A stretch of 64,000 bases of DNA from Gammaproteobacteria bacterium (GTDB taxonomy: Bacteria > Pseudomonadota > Gammaproteobacteria > Nevskiales > Nevskiaceae): assembly GCA_026398875.1 (NCBI GenBank), contig JAPLSB010000012.1:34323-98322 (forward strand), written 5' to 3'. The notes under the pieces were generated by a model. It saw only the letters and a program-made list of their open reading frames with translations. It made no database searches and had not been told where the DNA came from. Positions 18,208 to 26,071 of this stretch are shown one piece after another. Numbering within the stretch: position 1 is the stretch's first letter; each line of letters starts with the position of its first letter. Position numbers and translations under genes: made by a program.

Positions 18208-19347
18208 CTAGAACAGCACCACCTGCCGCACCGCCTCCCCCCGCGCCAGGACATCAAACCCCTCGTTGATCTGGTCCAGCGTCAAGCGATGGGTCAGCAG
18301 CTTGTCGACTGGTAGCAGGCCGGCGTCGTACATCGCGACAAAACGCGGCAGATCGCGGCTCGGCACGCAGGAGCCCATATATGAGCCCTTCACCGTCCGT
18401 TCCTCGACCGTGAGGCTCACCGCCGAGATCGAGAACTGCTTCGTTGGATGCGGCAGCCCCATCGTCACCGTGGTGCCGCCGCGGGCGGTGGCGGCATAAG
18501 CCTGCTGCAGTACGCGTTCATTGCCGACCGATTCGAAGCAGTATTCGGCGCCGCCGCGCGTGGCCTCGCGAATCTCGGCAACGACATCCAGCGAAGTGCC
18601 AGCGTTGATGATGTGGGTGGCCCCCAACGACTTCGCCAGAGCCAGCTTCGACGGCTGCAGGTCGACCGCGACGATCGTCGCTGCACCGGCTGCACGCGCG
18701 CCTAACAGCGCGGCAAGGCCGACTCCACCGAGCCCGAACACGGCAACCGAGGCGCCGGGCGGCACTTTCGCGGTGTTGACCACGGCGCCGACGCCGGTCA
18801 GCACGGCGCAGCCGAACACGGCGGCGATTTCGGGAGGCAAGCCGGGGCGAACCTTGACGGCCGATGCTGCCGAAACCACCGCGTACTCGGCGAAGCCCGA
18901 AACGCCGAGGTGATGGTTGATCGCCGCGCCACCATCCGGGAATTGCAGTCGGCGTGCACCGGCCAGCAAGGTCCCGGCGACATTGGCCTTGGCCCCAGGC
19001 TCGCAAAGCGCCGCGCGGCCGGTGGCGCAGGGCTGGCAGTGGCCGCAAGCGGGAACGAAAGAGAACACCACGTCGTCGCCCGGCCTGAACGCGGCGACAT
19101 CGGCGCCGCATTCGATCACGGTAGCGGCGGCCTCGTGGCCAAGCGCCATCGGCATCACGCGCGGGCGGGTGCCGTCGATCACGCTGAGGTCCGAATGGCA
19201 AAGGCCGGCGGCGGTCATCTTCACCAGCAGCTCGCCGGGTCCCGGCGCGGCCAGGTCGATGGTTTCGATCGACAGCGGCTTCGACTGTGCATACGGGGCC
19301 GGAAGGCCCATTTCGCGAAGGACGGCAGCGCGGGTCTTGAGCGTCAT
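18208..19347 (-). CDS. Zinc-dependent alcohol dehydrogenase
   Basis: This medium-chain dehydrogenase oxidises an alcohol, or reduces an aldehyde, with NAD(P). Catalytic zinc ligands C50 and H71-E72 (AGLCHSD, GHEAA) and the structural-zinc cysteines at 101, 104, 107 and 115 (CGHCQPC...C) are all present. The coenzyme-binding motif is [18 protein letters not shown]. At 379 residues it has normal length. The start at 19347 overlaps the upstream thioesterase stop by four bases (ATGA); the longer frame reading back to 19866 runs through a repeat and is not coding. The substrate is unknown. Linkage to a thioesterase suggests an acyl or fatty-alcohol role, a weak inference. Confidence 0.9.
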   Translation of the reverse strand: MTLKTRAAVLREMGLPAPYAQSKPLSIETIDLAAPGPGELLVKMTAAGLCHSDLSVIDGTRPRVMPMALGHEAAATVIECGADVAAFRPGDDVVFSFVPACGHCQPCATGRAALCEPGAKANVAGTLLAGARRLQFPDGGAAINHHLGVSGFAEYAVVSAASAVKVRPGLPPEIAAVFGCAVLTGVGAVVNTAKVPPGASVAVFGLGGVGLAALLGARAAGAATIVAVDLQPSKLALAKSLGATHIINAGTSLDVVAEIREATRGGAEYCFESVGNERVLQQAYAATARGGTTVTMGLPHPTKQFSISAVSLTVEERTVKGSYMGSCVPSRDLPRFVAMYDAGLLPVDKLLTHRLTLDQINEGFDVLARGEAVRQVVLF

Positions 19348-19778
19348 GGCGTGGCGGGCGAGGTCTGGATGCGGGCGAGGGCGGCACGAATGCCGTCGGG
19401 GATCGGGTGCGGGCGGTTGCTGGCGCGATCGACAAAAACGTGGACGATCCAGGCTTCGGCACAAGGGGCGTCTTCGCCGCGCTTGAACAGGCCGAGTTCG
19501 TAGCGCACCGAGGAATTGCCCAGCTTGCCGACCCGGAGGCCGACTTCGAGCACGTCCGGGTAGGCAGCCGAACGCAGGAACTTGCAGTTCGATTCGGCGA
19601 TGTAGCCGATCACGCTGCCGGTGTGGATGTCGAGGCCGCCTTCGTCGATCAGGTAGCAGTTCAACACGGTGTCGAAATACGAGTAGTACTCGACGTTGTT
19701 GACGTGCCCGTAGCGGTCGTTGTCCTTCCAGCGCGTCGGCATCGTCTGGAAATGGCGGTATGTAGCGCGAATGCTCAT
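19344..19778 (-). CDS. Acyl-CoA thioesterase, hotdog fold (4-hydroxybenzoyl-CoA thioesterase family)
   Basis: This 144-residue cytoplasmic hotdog-fold thioesterase hydrolyses an acyl-CoA. The family signature is [22 protein letters not shown] near residues 16-37, with D21 in the position of the catalytic aspartate preceding GHVNN. The second half ([30 protein letters not shown]) matches the family's central helix and strands. It is translationally coupled to the alcohol dehydrogenase, forming a two-gene operon. A REP-like palindrome pair lies just upstream. The acyl substrate cannot be deduced. Confidence 0.9.
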   Translation of the reverse strand: MSIRATYRHFQTMPTRWKDNDRYGHVNNVEYYSYFDTVLNCYLIDEGGLDIHTGSVIGYIAESNCKFLRSAAYPDVLEVGLRVGKLGNSSVRYELGLFKRGEDAPCAEAWIVHVFVDRASNRPHPIPDGIRAALARIQTSPATP

Positions 19779-19831
19779 CGGGGTTCAGGGCCGCTGGAGT
19801 GAGAGTGCTTGTGTTGTTGGCGGTTGCGTAC

Positions 19832-19913
19832 TGGATACCGGCTTTCGCCGGTATGACGGTTGGCAAAGAGCGCGCTGCCTTTCAAGGGTCATACCGGCGA
19901 AAGCCGGCATCCA
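19832..19913. repeat. REP-like palindrome pair 1
   Basis: Two 26-base elements, 19832-19857 and 19888-19913, are inverted copies of one another. Each is itself a palindrome built on CCGGCGAAAGCCGG or its complement. The same unit occurs in pairs at 23234-23321 and 40848-40928. The pair lies between two gene ends or starts and could fold as one long hairpin or as two. Confidence 0.85.
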
Positions 19914-19927
19914 GAGCAGCGATCATT

Positions 19928-20677
19928 TCAGCGTGCCGCCGCGGCCGGCTCCAGCGGCGTCAGGTCCACCGGAATGCCATGGAACTGCTGCAGCAGGCAG
20001 CCGTATTCGCGCAGGCTCAGCATGCCGGCATCAGCGCGGCGCGCTTCGAGGGACGCGACATCGGCAATCGGCTGCGGATGATTGATGCCGCCGGCGGCGC
20101 GGAACTGCGTGCCGTAGCGCTGCGGCTCGCCGTTGGCGACGCTGATCTTGTCGGACAGCAGCGCGAAATCCTGCGGCACCAGATCGCCGCTTTTCGCCAG
20201 TGGCTCGAGCAGCTTCACGAGTCGGCCCTGCAGTTCGGGATCGCGTTCGGCGTGGACCGCGATCAGCCACGCGGCGCGGATGCCGTCGCGGCCGATGTCT
20301 TTCGCAGTCAGAAACGGGCCTTCTTCGAGGAGCTCGCGCATGCGCGAGGTGTTCTCCTGATCAGCCTGGAAGATCGCCAGGATGAACGGCTGATCCGGCC
20401 GGCCGCTATTGGCCTTGGCGCTCGCCGCCGCATTGTTGCGCACGTTCTGGTCGCGCTCCATCATCGCCAGCAGTTCCCTGTGCAGCGCCGGCTTCGCGGG
20501 TGGCGTGGCCAGCGGCTTGAGCTGCCTCGCGGCGATCTTGTCGGCTTCGAGCTTGCGCAGCGTCTCGAACGGCGGGCAGTCCTTGAGCCCGGTCGGTGGT
20601 GCCGGTTCTGCCGCCGTGACGACAGTGGGAACAGCAGCCAGCGCAAGGGCCAGAAGGGCAGTGCGGATCGGCATCAT
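19928..20677 (-). CDS. Secreted DUF6624-like protein, function unknown
   Basis: This 249-residue protein has a clear signal peptide (MMPIRTALLALALAAVPTVVTAAEP). The mature part contains MERDQNVRN near residue 93, FLTAKDIGRDGIRAAWLIAVHAERDPELQ in the middle and an RYGTQ segment. This arrangement recalls the DUF6624 family of short exported proteins, though I assign it from memory of the motif pattern only. It is probably periplasmic. It is monocistronic, lying between a REP-like pair and a tandem hairpin repeat. No enzymatic motif is recognisable. Confidence 0.7.
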   Translation of the reverse strand: MMPIRTALLALALAAVPTVVTAAEPAPPTGLKDCPPFETLRKLEADKIAARQLKPLATPPAKPALHRELLAMMERDQNVRNNAAASAKANSGRPDQPFILAIFQADQENTSRMRELLEEGPFLTAKDIGRDGIRAAWLIAVHAERDPELQGRLVKLLEPLAKSGDLVPQDFALLSDKISVANGEPQRYGTQFRAAGGINHPQPIADVASLEARRADAGMLSLREYGCLLQQFHGIPVDLTPLEPAAAAR

Positions 20678-20753
20678 GTGCGTGGGGCCTCCTCAAGCCC
20701 TGGGTGCTGGCTGGGTTCTTCGGTCCGGGCTTGTAGGTTCGTGCCTCCATCGG

Positions 20754-20895
20754 CCACCTCGTGCCTCGGTGGCGTTCGAAGCCAGGCGGAGCAGTGCTCC
20801 GCAAGCATCTGGCTTCTGGCTTCGCCCCCTGCCACCTCGTTCCTCGGTGGCGTTCGAAGCCAGGCGGAGCGGTGCTCCGCAAGCATCTGGCTTCT
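20754..20895. repeat. Two-copy tandem repeat with internal hairpins (78-base period)
   Basis: Copies at 20754-20817 and 20832-20895 are nearly identical over 64 bases. Each contains two dyads: CCACC...GGTGG and GCGGAGC-AGT-GCTCCGC (GGT instead of AGT in copy 2). The second copy ends almost at the stop of the HIT gene, so the hairpins could help end or protect its transcript. Confidence 0.9.
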
Positions 20896-21245
20896 CACCC
20901 CGGTGGCCACTTCAGAGGCCGGCCGGCGACGATGTGCAGATGCAGATGGAACACGCTCTGGCCGGCGGCGGCGCCGTTGTTGACCACCAGCCGATACGCA
21001 TCGCCATAGCCTTCGGCCTCGGCGATCTTGGTGGCGGTCAGCATCAGGTGGCCGAGCAGCGCCTGATCCTCCGGCACGGCGTCGCAGAGGCGCGGCATCG
21101 GCTTTTTCGGGATCAGCAGGATGTGCGTCGGGGCGACCGGGTTGATGTCGCGAATCGCGATGCAGAGGTCGTCCTCGAGGACGATCGTCGCGGGAATTTC
21201 GCGAGCGATGATCTTCTCGAACAGGGTTTTCGATGGGCTGGACAT
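20895..21245 (-). CDS. HIT-family (histidine triad) nucleotide-binding protein, HinT-like
   Basis: This 116-residue protein belongs to the HIT superfamily, nucleoside phosphoramidases or nucleotide hydrolases of the cytoplasm. The hallmark histidine triad SVFHLHLHIVAGR lies near the C-terminus, and FEKIIAREIPATIVLEDD opens the domain as in HinT. I start it at ATG 21245 (MSSPSKTLFEKII); the in-frame extension to 21305 lies in an inverted repeat and lacks family similarity. It is separate from the flanking genes. The physiological substrate is not clear for the family in general. Confidence 0.93.
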   Translation of the reverse strand: MSSPSKTLFEKIIAREIPATIVLEDDLCIAIRDINPVAPTHILLIPKKPMPRLCDAVPEDQALLGHLMLTATKIAEAEGYGDAYRLVVNNGAAAGQSVFHLHLHIVAGRPLKWPPG

Positions 21246-21287
21246 GGGGCTCGAGCTTGATGGGACGGGCGGAAGCCGAGAAGCGGG

Positions 21288-21391
21288 CTCGCGCGGAGAA
21301 CGCAAACGACGCAGAGAACAGCGAACGACATTGTGCGAACCGCCTTTCCCGCTTTGGCTTTTCGCTGCGTCCTCCGCGTTCCCTGCGTGAG
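21288..21391. repeat. Long imperfect inverted repeat A
   Basis: The left arm (about 21288-21318) and the reverse complement of the right arm (about 21360-21391) both read as variants of CTCACGCAG-G-ACGC-GAGGACGCAG. The unit could form a long imperfect hairpin between the HIT gene and msbA, which are divergently transcribed. A related repeat lies at 31561-31659. Confidence 0.65.
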
Positions 21392-21445
21392 ATCGCTGTG
21401 AGTGGCCGATCTTAGACGACCCAACCCGGCTGCTACCATTTCACG

Positions 21446-23206
21446 ATGATCGCCCCTGACCCGTATCGCCCCGCCGCCGTCTGGCGCCGCCTGCTGGCCT
21501 ATGGTGCCCCGCACTGGCGGCTGTTCCTGCTGGCGATGTTCGGCATGGTCACGTTCGCGGCCACCGATCTCGCCTTCGTGCGCCTGATCCAGCCGCTGAT
21601 CGATTCGATCTTCGTTGAGCGCGATCCCAAGGTCATCGCGGTGATGCCGTTCGCGATCCTCGGCATCTTCCTGCTGCGTGGCGTCGCCGGCTTCTGCGCC
21701 AGCTGGGGTATCGCGGCAGTCGGCCAGCGCGTGGTGTCGCGGCTGCGCTGCGAAGTCTTCGAGCACTTGCTGTACGTCCCGGTGGCCCATCACGACAAGG
21801 CCCGCAATGCCGATCTGCAGACCAAGCTGACCTATCACGCCAACCAGGTCGCCGACAGCGCCACCGGTGTGCTGACCGCGATCATCAAGGACGGTCTTTC
21901 TGCCGTCGGCCTGCTTGGCCTGCTGTTCTGGACCAGCTGGAAGCTGGCGCTGTTCACGCTGGCGATTGCGCCGCTAGTGAGCATCTCGATCACCTGGGTC
22001 AATCGTCGCTTCCGCAAGCTGTCGCAGCGCGTGCAGGGCTCGGTCGCCGGCATCACCCATTCGGCCGATGAAGCGATCACCGGTCGCCGCATCCTCAAGC
22101 TGTACGGCGGCGAAAGCTACGTGCTCGATGCCTTCCGGCGCATGGACGACTACCTGCGCCGGCAAAGCCTGAAGATGACCGCCAGCGGTGCCGCTTCGAA
22201 CAGCGCGCTGGAAATGATCGCGGCAGTCGGTGTCGCGATGCTGGTATTCGTCGCCACCGCGCCGGGGATGATCGAGACAGTGAGTGCGGGCACCTTCGCT
22301 TCGTTCATCGCCGCGATGCTGAGCCTGCGCGCGCCGATGGCAGCGATGACCTCGATCAGCGAACGTCTGCAGCGCGGGCTGGTGGCTGGTGCCGACCTGT
22401 TCCAGTTTCTGGATACGCCGGTCGAAGCCGACATCGGCAGCCGGCCGTTGGCGCGCAGCAGCGGCAGCCTGCGCTTCGACGCCGTGCGCTTCGCTTACGA
22501 CGCCGATGGCCGCGCCGCGCTTGATGGCGTGACGCTCGATGTCGCGCCTGGCGCCACCGTCGCTTTTGTCGGCCGCTCCGGCAGTGGCAAGTCCACGCTG
22601 CTGTCGCTGATCCCGCGCTTCTACGATCCGGCGTCCGGTCGTGTGCTGCTCGACGGCTTCGACGCCCGCGAATACAAGCTGTCTGATTTGCGCCGCCAGG
22701 TCGCGCTGGTCGATCAGAGCATCGTGCTGTTCAACGCCAGCATTGCCGACAACATCGCGTATGGCGCAACCGGTGCAACCCGCGACAAGATCGAGGAAGC
22801 GGCGCGCCGTGCCCATGCCTGGGAGTTCATCGAACGCCTGCCGCAGGGGCTGGACACCATGCTCGGTCAGGATGGCGCCAATCTGTCCGGCGGCCAGAAG
22901 CAGCGCCTGACCATTGCCCGCGCGCTGTACAAGGACGCGCCGATCCTGATTCTCGACGAGGCCACCAGTGCGCTCGACACTGAATCGGAACGAGCGATCC
23001 AGCAGGCGCTGACCGAACTGATGAAGGGCCGCACGACGCTGGTCATCGCGCATCGCCTGTCGACGATCCAGAGCGCCGACCTGATCGTGGTGATGGACCA
23101 GGGCCGCATCGTCGAGCAGGGCACGCATGATGCGCTGCTGGCTCGCGATGGCGCCTATGCCGGCCTGCACCGGATGCAGTTCCGGGACGAGCCGATCGCG
23201 GCGTGA
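21446..23206 (+). CDS. msbA: Lipid A export ATP-binding/permease protein MsbA
   Basis: This half-size ABC exporter flips lipid A-core across the inner membrane. The N-terminal half has six membrane helices (for example LFLLAMFGMVTFAATDLAFV). The ATPase half has Walker A GRSGSGKS at residues 376-383, the signature LSGGQKQRLTIARAL and Walker B ILILDEATSALD, followed by the H-loop VIAHRLSTIQ. The length of 586 residues is typical. The adjacent lpxK strongly supports MsbA rather than a drug exporter. ATG 21446 begins MIAPDPYRPAAVWRRLLAYG, a plausible family start. Between it and lpxK lies a REP-like pair. Confidence 0.93.
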   Translation: MIAPDPYRPAAVWRRLLAYGAPHWRLFLLAMFGMVTFAATDLAFVRLIQPLIDSIFVERDPKVIAVMPFAILGIFLLRGVAGFCASWGIAAVGQRVVSRLRCEVFEHLLYVPVAHHDKARNADLQTKLTYHANQVADSATGVLTAIIKDGLSAVGLLGLLFWTSWKLALFTLAIAPLVSISITWVNRRFRKLSQRVQGSVAGITHSADEAITGRRILKLYGGESYVLDAFRRMDDYLRRQSLKMTASGAASNSALEMIAAVGVAMLVFVATAPGMIETVSAGTFASFIAAMLSLRAPMAAMTSISERLQRGLVAGADLFQFLDTPVEADIGSRPLARSSGSLRFDAVRFAYDADGRAALDGVTLDVAPGATVAFVGRSGSGKSTLLSLIPRFYDPASGRVLLDGFDAREYKLSDLRRQVALVDQSIVLFNASIADNIAYGATGATRDKIEEAARRAHAWEFIERLPQGLDTMLGQDGANLSGGQKQRLTIARALYKDAPILILDEATSALDTESERAIQQALTELMKGRTTLVIAHRLSTIQSADLIVVMDQGRIVEQGTHDALLARDGAYAGLHRMQFRDEPIAA

Positions 23207-23233
23207 ACGGTACTGACCAATTCCCGCTCAAGC

Positions 23234-23321
23234 GTCATTCCGGCGAACGCCGGAATCCAGTACGCCGATTCCCGGCGGCGCGCATGAGGCAAGACTGGAC
23301 CCCGGTTTTCGCCGCGATGAC
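23234..23321. repeat. REP-like palindrome pair 2
   Basis: Elements at 23234-23259 and 23296-23321 are inverted copies of the same 26-base palindromic unit seen at 19832 and 40848; the second copy is more diverged. The pair lies in the msbA-lpxK gap. Confidence 0.8.
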
Positions 23322-23357
23322 GGATCTTGAAATTCGACGTTCGGAGCGAGCGTTGTC

Positions 23358-24350
23358 TTGAAACGCTGGCTCGAACGCCGCTGGTATTCGGTTGACCCCG
23401 CGCCGCTGGTCCTGCGGCCGCTCTCGGTGCTGTACGGCCGGATTGCCGATCGCATCGCGATATCGAAGAAAGCGCAGGCCGTGCGCCTGCCGGTGCCGGT
23501 GGTCGTGGTCGGCAACATCAGCGTCGGCGGTACCGGCAAGACGCCGGTGACGATCTGGCTCATCGAGCAGGCGAGGGCGCTAGGCTTCCGGCCGGGCGTG
23601 ATCAGCCGCGGCTACGGTGGCCGTGCCGCAAGTTATCCACTGCGGGTCACCGCAAGCACCGATCCTGCCGAATGCGGCGACGAGCCGGCGCTGATCGCAC
23701 GCCGCACCGGCGTGCCGGTGGCCGTGGCACCCGATCGTGTCGCAGCCGGACGGCTGCTGATCGAGCAGGACGATGTCGATCTGCTGATTGCCGACGATGG
23801 CCTGCAGCACTACCGCTTGGTGCGCGATCTCGAGTTCTGCGTCATCGACGGTGCACGTGGCCTCGGCAACGGCGCACCGCTGCCGGCCGGGCCGCTGCGC
23901 GAGCCATCGTCGCGCCTAACGAGTGTCGATGCGGTGATCGTCAATGGCCCGCTGGCTGTGGCGCTGCCGGCGCACGGTCAGCCGCAGCTGGCGATGCGGC
24001 TCGGCATCGCGCGCGCGTTGGCGCTGGATACCGGCGAGGTCCGGCCATTGTCAGCGTTCAAGGGTCAGCCGGTTCGCGCCATTGCCGGCATCGGCCACCC
24101 GCAGCGCTTCTTCGCGGCACTTGAAGCACACGGCCTTGTCGTGATTCCGCAACCGTTCCCGGACCATCATCGCTACACGGCGGTTGATCTCGCGTTCGGT
24201 GATGCCGCGCCGGTACTGATGACCGAAAAGGACGCCGTGAAGTGCGCGGCCTTCGCTCGGCCAGGCTGGTGGTGCGTGCCGGCCGAAGCGCAGTTCGGCG
24301 AGGCCGACACGGCGCATGTGCGAAAATTGCTGTCCAGTCTCCACGCCTGA
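23358..24350 (+). CDS. lpxK: Tetraacyldisaccharide 4'-kinase
   Basis: This inner-membrane-associated kinase phosphorylates the 4' position of the lipid A disaccharide to give lipid IVA. The family's P-loop [12 protein letters not shown] is at residues 52-63, and [14 protein letters not shown] matches the conserved aspartate/histidine region. The C-terminus includes PFPDHHRYT and MTEKDAVKC, also conserved. At 330 residues it has standard length. It follows msbA with a short repeat-containing gap and is followed closely by a Trm112-family gene and kdsB, the usual gammaproteobacterial order. Confidence 0.96.
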   Translation: MKRWLERRWYSVDPAPLVLRPLSVLYGRIADRIAISKKAQAVRLPVPVVVVGNISVGGTGKTPVTIWLIEQARALGFRPGVISRGYGGRAASYPLRVTASTDPAECGDEPALIARRTGVPVAVAPDRVAAGRLLIEQDDVDLLIADDGLQHYRLVRDLEFCVIDGARGLGNGAPLPAGPLREPSSRLTSVDAVIVNGPLAVALPAHGQPQLAMRLGIARALALDTGEVRPLSAFKGQPVRAIAGIGHPQRFFAALEAHGLVVIPQPFPDHHRYTAVDLAFGDAAPVLMTEKDAVKCAAFARPGWWCVPAEAQFGEADTAHVRKLLSSLHA

Positions 24351-24366
24351 TGAACCTGTGATTGCC

Positions 24367-24546
24367 ATGGACAAGCGCCTGCTCGACATCCTCGTCTGCC
24401 CGGTTACCAAGGGGCCGCTGACCTGGCATCCGGACGTTCAGGAACTGTGGTGCAAGGCCTCGCGCCTCGCCTATCCGGTGCGCGACGGCATTCCGGTGAT
24501 GCTCGAAGAGGAAGCCCGGCCGCTGCGGGACGACGAACTGCAGTGA
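24367..24546 (+). CDS. Trm112 family protein (YcaR-like)
   Basis: This 59-residue zinc-ribbon-like protein opens [18 protein letters not shown] and includes [12 protein letters not shown], both diagnostic for the bacterial Trm112/YcaR family. The family is encoded between lpxK and kdsB in many gammaproteobacteria, as here; its job in bacteria is uncertain. I start at ATG 24367; the longer frame from 24316 lies inside lpxK and lacks similarity. Its stop overlaps the kdsB GTG start. Confidence 0.93.
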   Translation: MDKRLLDILVCPVTKGPLTWHPDVQELWCKASRLAYPVRDGIPVMLEEEARPLRDDELQ

Positions 24547-25313
24547 GCGGTTCCGCGTTCCGCATTGTCATTCCGGCGCGGCTCGGCTCCACCCGCCTGC
24601 CGCGCAAGGTGCTGCGCGATCTGGCCGGCAGGCCGATGCTGCAGTGGACCTGGCAGGCGGCCTGCGCGGTTGCCGGCCCGCACGCGGTGACCATCGCCAC
24701 CGATGATGCTGAGGTGCAGGCGCTGTGCGCCGGCTTCGGTGCCGATGTGCGAATGACCGACCCGGCGCATCAATCGGGTACCGATCGGGTCAACGAGATC
24801 GCCACCGCTGCCGGGTGGCCGGACGACCAGATCATCGTCAACCTGCAAGGTGATGAACCACTGATGCCTGCCGCGATGGTGCGCGAAGCGGCACGGCTGC
24901 TGGCCGAAGACCCGACCGCCGACATCGCCACGCTCTGTCATCCGCTGCACGCGCTGGAAGACTGGCTGAATCCGAACTTCGTGAAAGTGGTGCGTGCCGC
25001 CAACGGCCATGCGCTGTATTTCTCGCGGGCGCCGATTCCGTGGAAGCGGGAAGGGACGTCGCCGAAGTCGCCGCTGCCGGTCGGCTTGGCGTATCGCCAC
25101 ATCGGCCTGTACGCCTACCGGGTCGGGGCGCTGCGCCGGTTCAGCGTGCTTCGGCCGTCGTCGCTGGAAAACTGCGAAGCGCTGGAGCAGCTGCGGGCGC
25201 TCGAAGCCGGTCTGAGGATCGCGGTCGGCGTATCGGACGTGCCGCCACCGCGTGGCGTCGACACCGAGGCCGATCTTGCGGCGGTTGCCGCACTGCTGGC
25301 GGCGCGCCCATGA
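24543..25313 (+). CDS. kdsB: 3-deoxy-manno-octulosonate cytidylyltransferase (CMP-Kdo synthetase)
   Basis: This enzyme activates Kdo with CTP to CMP-Kdo for lipopolysaccharide inner-core synthesis. The N-terminal nucleotide-binding motif [19 protein letters not shown], the [12 protein letters not shown] segment and HIGLYAYR are all family hallmarks. The start is GTG 24543, overlapping the Trm112 stop (GTGA) and giving 256 residues, the usual size. The extended frame back to 24447 duplicates the Trm112 region in another frame and is not coding. Its stop overlaps the phosphatase start by four bases. Confidence 0.96.
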   Translation: MSGSAFRIVIPARLGSTRLPRKVLRDLAGRPMLQWTWQAACAVAGPHAVTIATDDAEVQALCAGFGADVRMTDPAHQSGTDRVNEIATAAGWPDDQIIVNLQGDEPLMPAAMVREAARLLAEDPTADIATLCHPLHALEDWLNPNFVKVVRAANGHALYFSRAPIPWKREGTSPKSPLPVGLAYRHIGLYAYRVGALRRFSVLRPSSLENCEALEQLRALEAGLRIAVGVSDVPPPRGVDTEADLAAVAALLAARP

Positions 25314-26002
25314 GCCGCCGCACTGCCGTGCTGCCGCCGGATCTGCCGCTGCTGAAGCCCTGGCCGCGCGTCCGCGCGTGGATCAACATGCTGTTCGTCG
25401 ATCATTCGATCTTCCGCTTCATCTACAACACCCGGCTGCGGATCACGCCGGATCTGCATCGCTGCGGTCATCCAATGCCGTACCAGCTGCGCGGCGCGAA
25501 AGCCGCCGGCATCCAGACGGTACTGAGCCTGCGCGGCAACGAAACCCATCTCGGCTCGAACCAGCTGGAGTGGGACACCTGCAAGCGCATCGGCTTGCGC
25601 CTCGTGCATTTCCCGATCGGCTCGCGCAGCGCGCCGCAGCGCGACGAGCTGCTGGAAATCATCAGCCTGCTCGACCGCCTGCCGAAGCCGCTGCTGATCC
25701 ACTGCAAGTCCGGTGCGGACCGCGCCGGCATGGTGTCGACGATCTTCCTGTTGCTGCGCGGTGCCAGCTTTGCGACCGCGATGCGCCAGCTCGATTTCTG
25801 GCGCCACGGCCACATCAGGGCGGCCAAGACCGGCGTGCTCGATCAGGTGTTCTATACCTACCGCGACCACGTCGCCGCGCATCCCGGCACCACTTTCCCG
25901 GAGTGGGTCGAGCATCACTACGACCCGGTGGCGGTGACGGCCTCGTTCAAGTCGAATTTCTGGGCCAACCAGCTGGTCGACCGCATCCTGCGCCGCGAAT
26001 AG
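25310..26002 (+). CDS. Dual-specificity/tyrosine phosphatase-family protein
   Basis: This 230-residue protein has the cysteine-phosphatase signature HCKSGADRAG with catalytic C132 and R138 (C-x5-R). An upstream KAAGIQTVLSLRG segment is typical of bacterial dual-specificity-like phosphatases. There is no signal peptide, but an aromatic N-terminal segment (RVRAWINMLFVDHSIFRFIY) could associate with the membrane. It is translationally coupled to kdsB by an ATGA overlap, which suggests a link to lipopolysaccharide. Possible substrates are a phosphosugar, a phospholipid or lipid A, or a phosphoprotein; sequence does not decide. A strong terminator follows. Confidence 0.85.
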   Translation: MSRRTAVLPPDLPLLKPWPRVRAWINMLFVDHSIFRFIYNTRLRITPDLHRCGHPMPYQLRGAKAAGIQTVLSLRGNETHLGSNQLEWDTCKRIGLRLVHFPIGSRSAPQRDELLEIISLLDRLPKPLLIHCKSGADRAGMVSTIFLLLRGASFATAMRQLDFWRHGHIRAAKTGVLDQVFYTYRDHVAAHPGTTFPEWVEHHYDPVAVTASFKSNFWANQLVDRILRRE

Positions 26003-26020
26003 CGGACCGACCGGGCAACG

Positions 26021-26054
26021 AAAAAAGCCGCGTCTTTCGACGCGGCTTTCTTGT
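26021..26054. terminator. Bidirectional terminator between the kdsB operon and rne
   Basis: AAAAAAGCCGCGTC (26021-26034), a TTTC loop and GACGCGGCTTT (26039-26049) form a GC-rich stem flanked by A and T runs on the two sides. It serves the plus-strand phosphatase gene and the convergent minus-strand rne. Confidence 0.93.
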
Positions 26055-26071
26055 TTCCGGACCGCGATCGA

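Noticed and set aside
18208..19866. Longer alcohol dehydrogenase start at 19866
   Set aside because: The N-terminal extension is read through a REP-like palindrome and the thioesterase gene in another frame; the family N-terminus begins at 19347.
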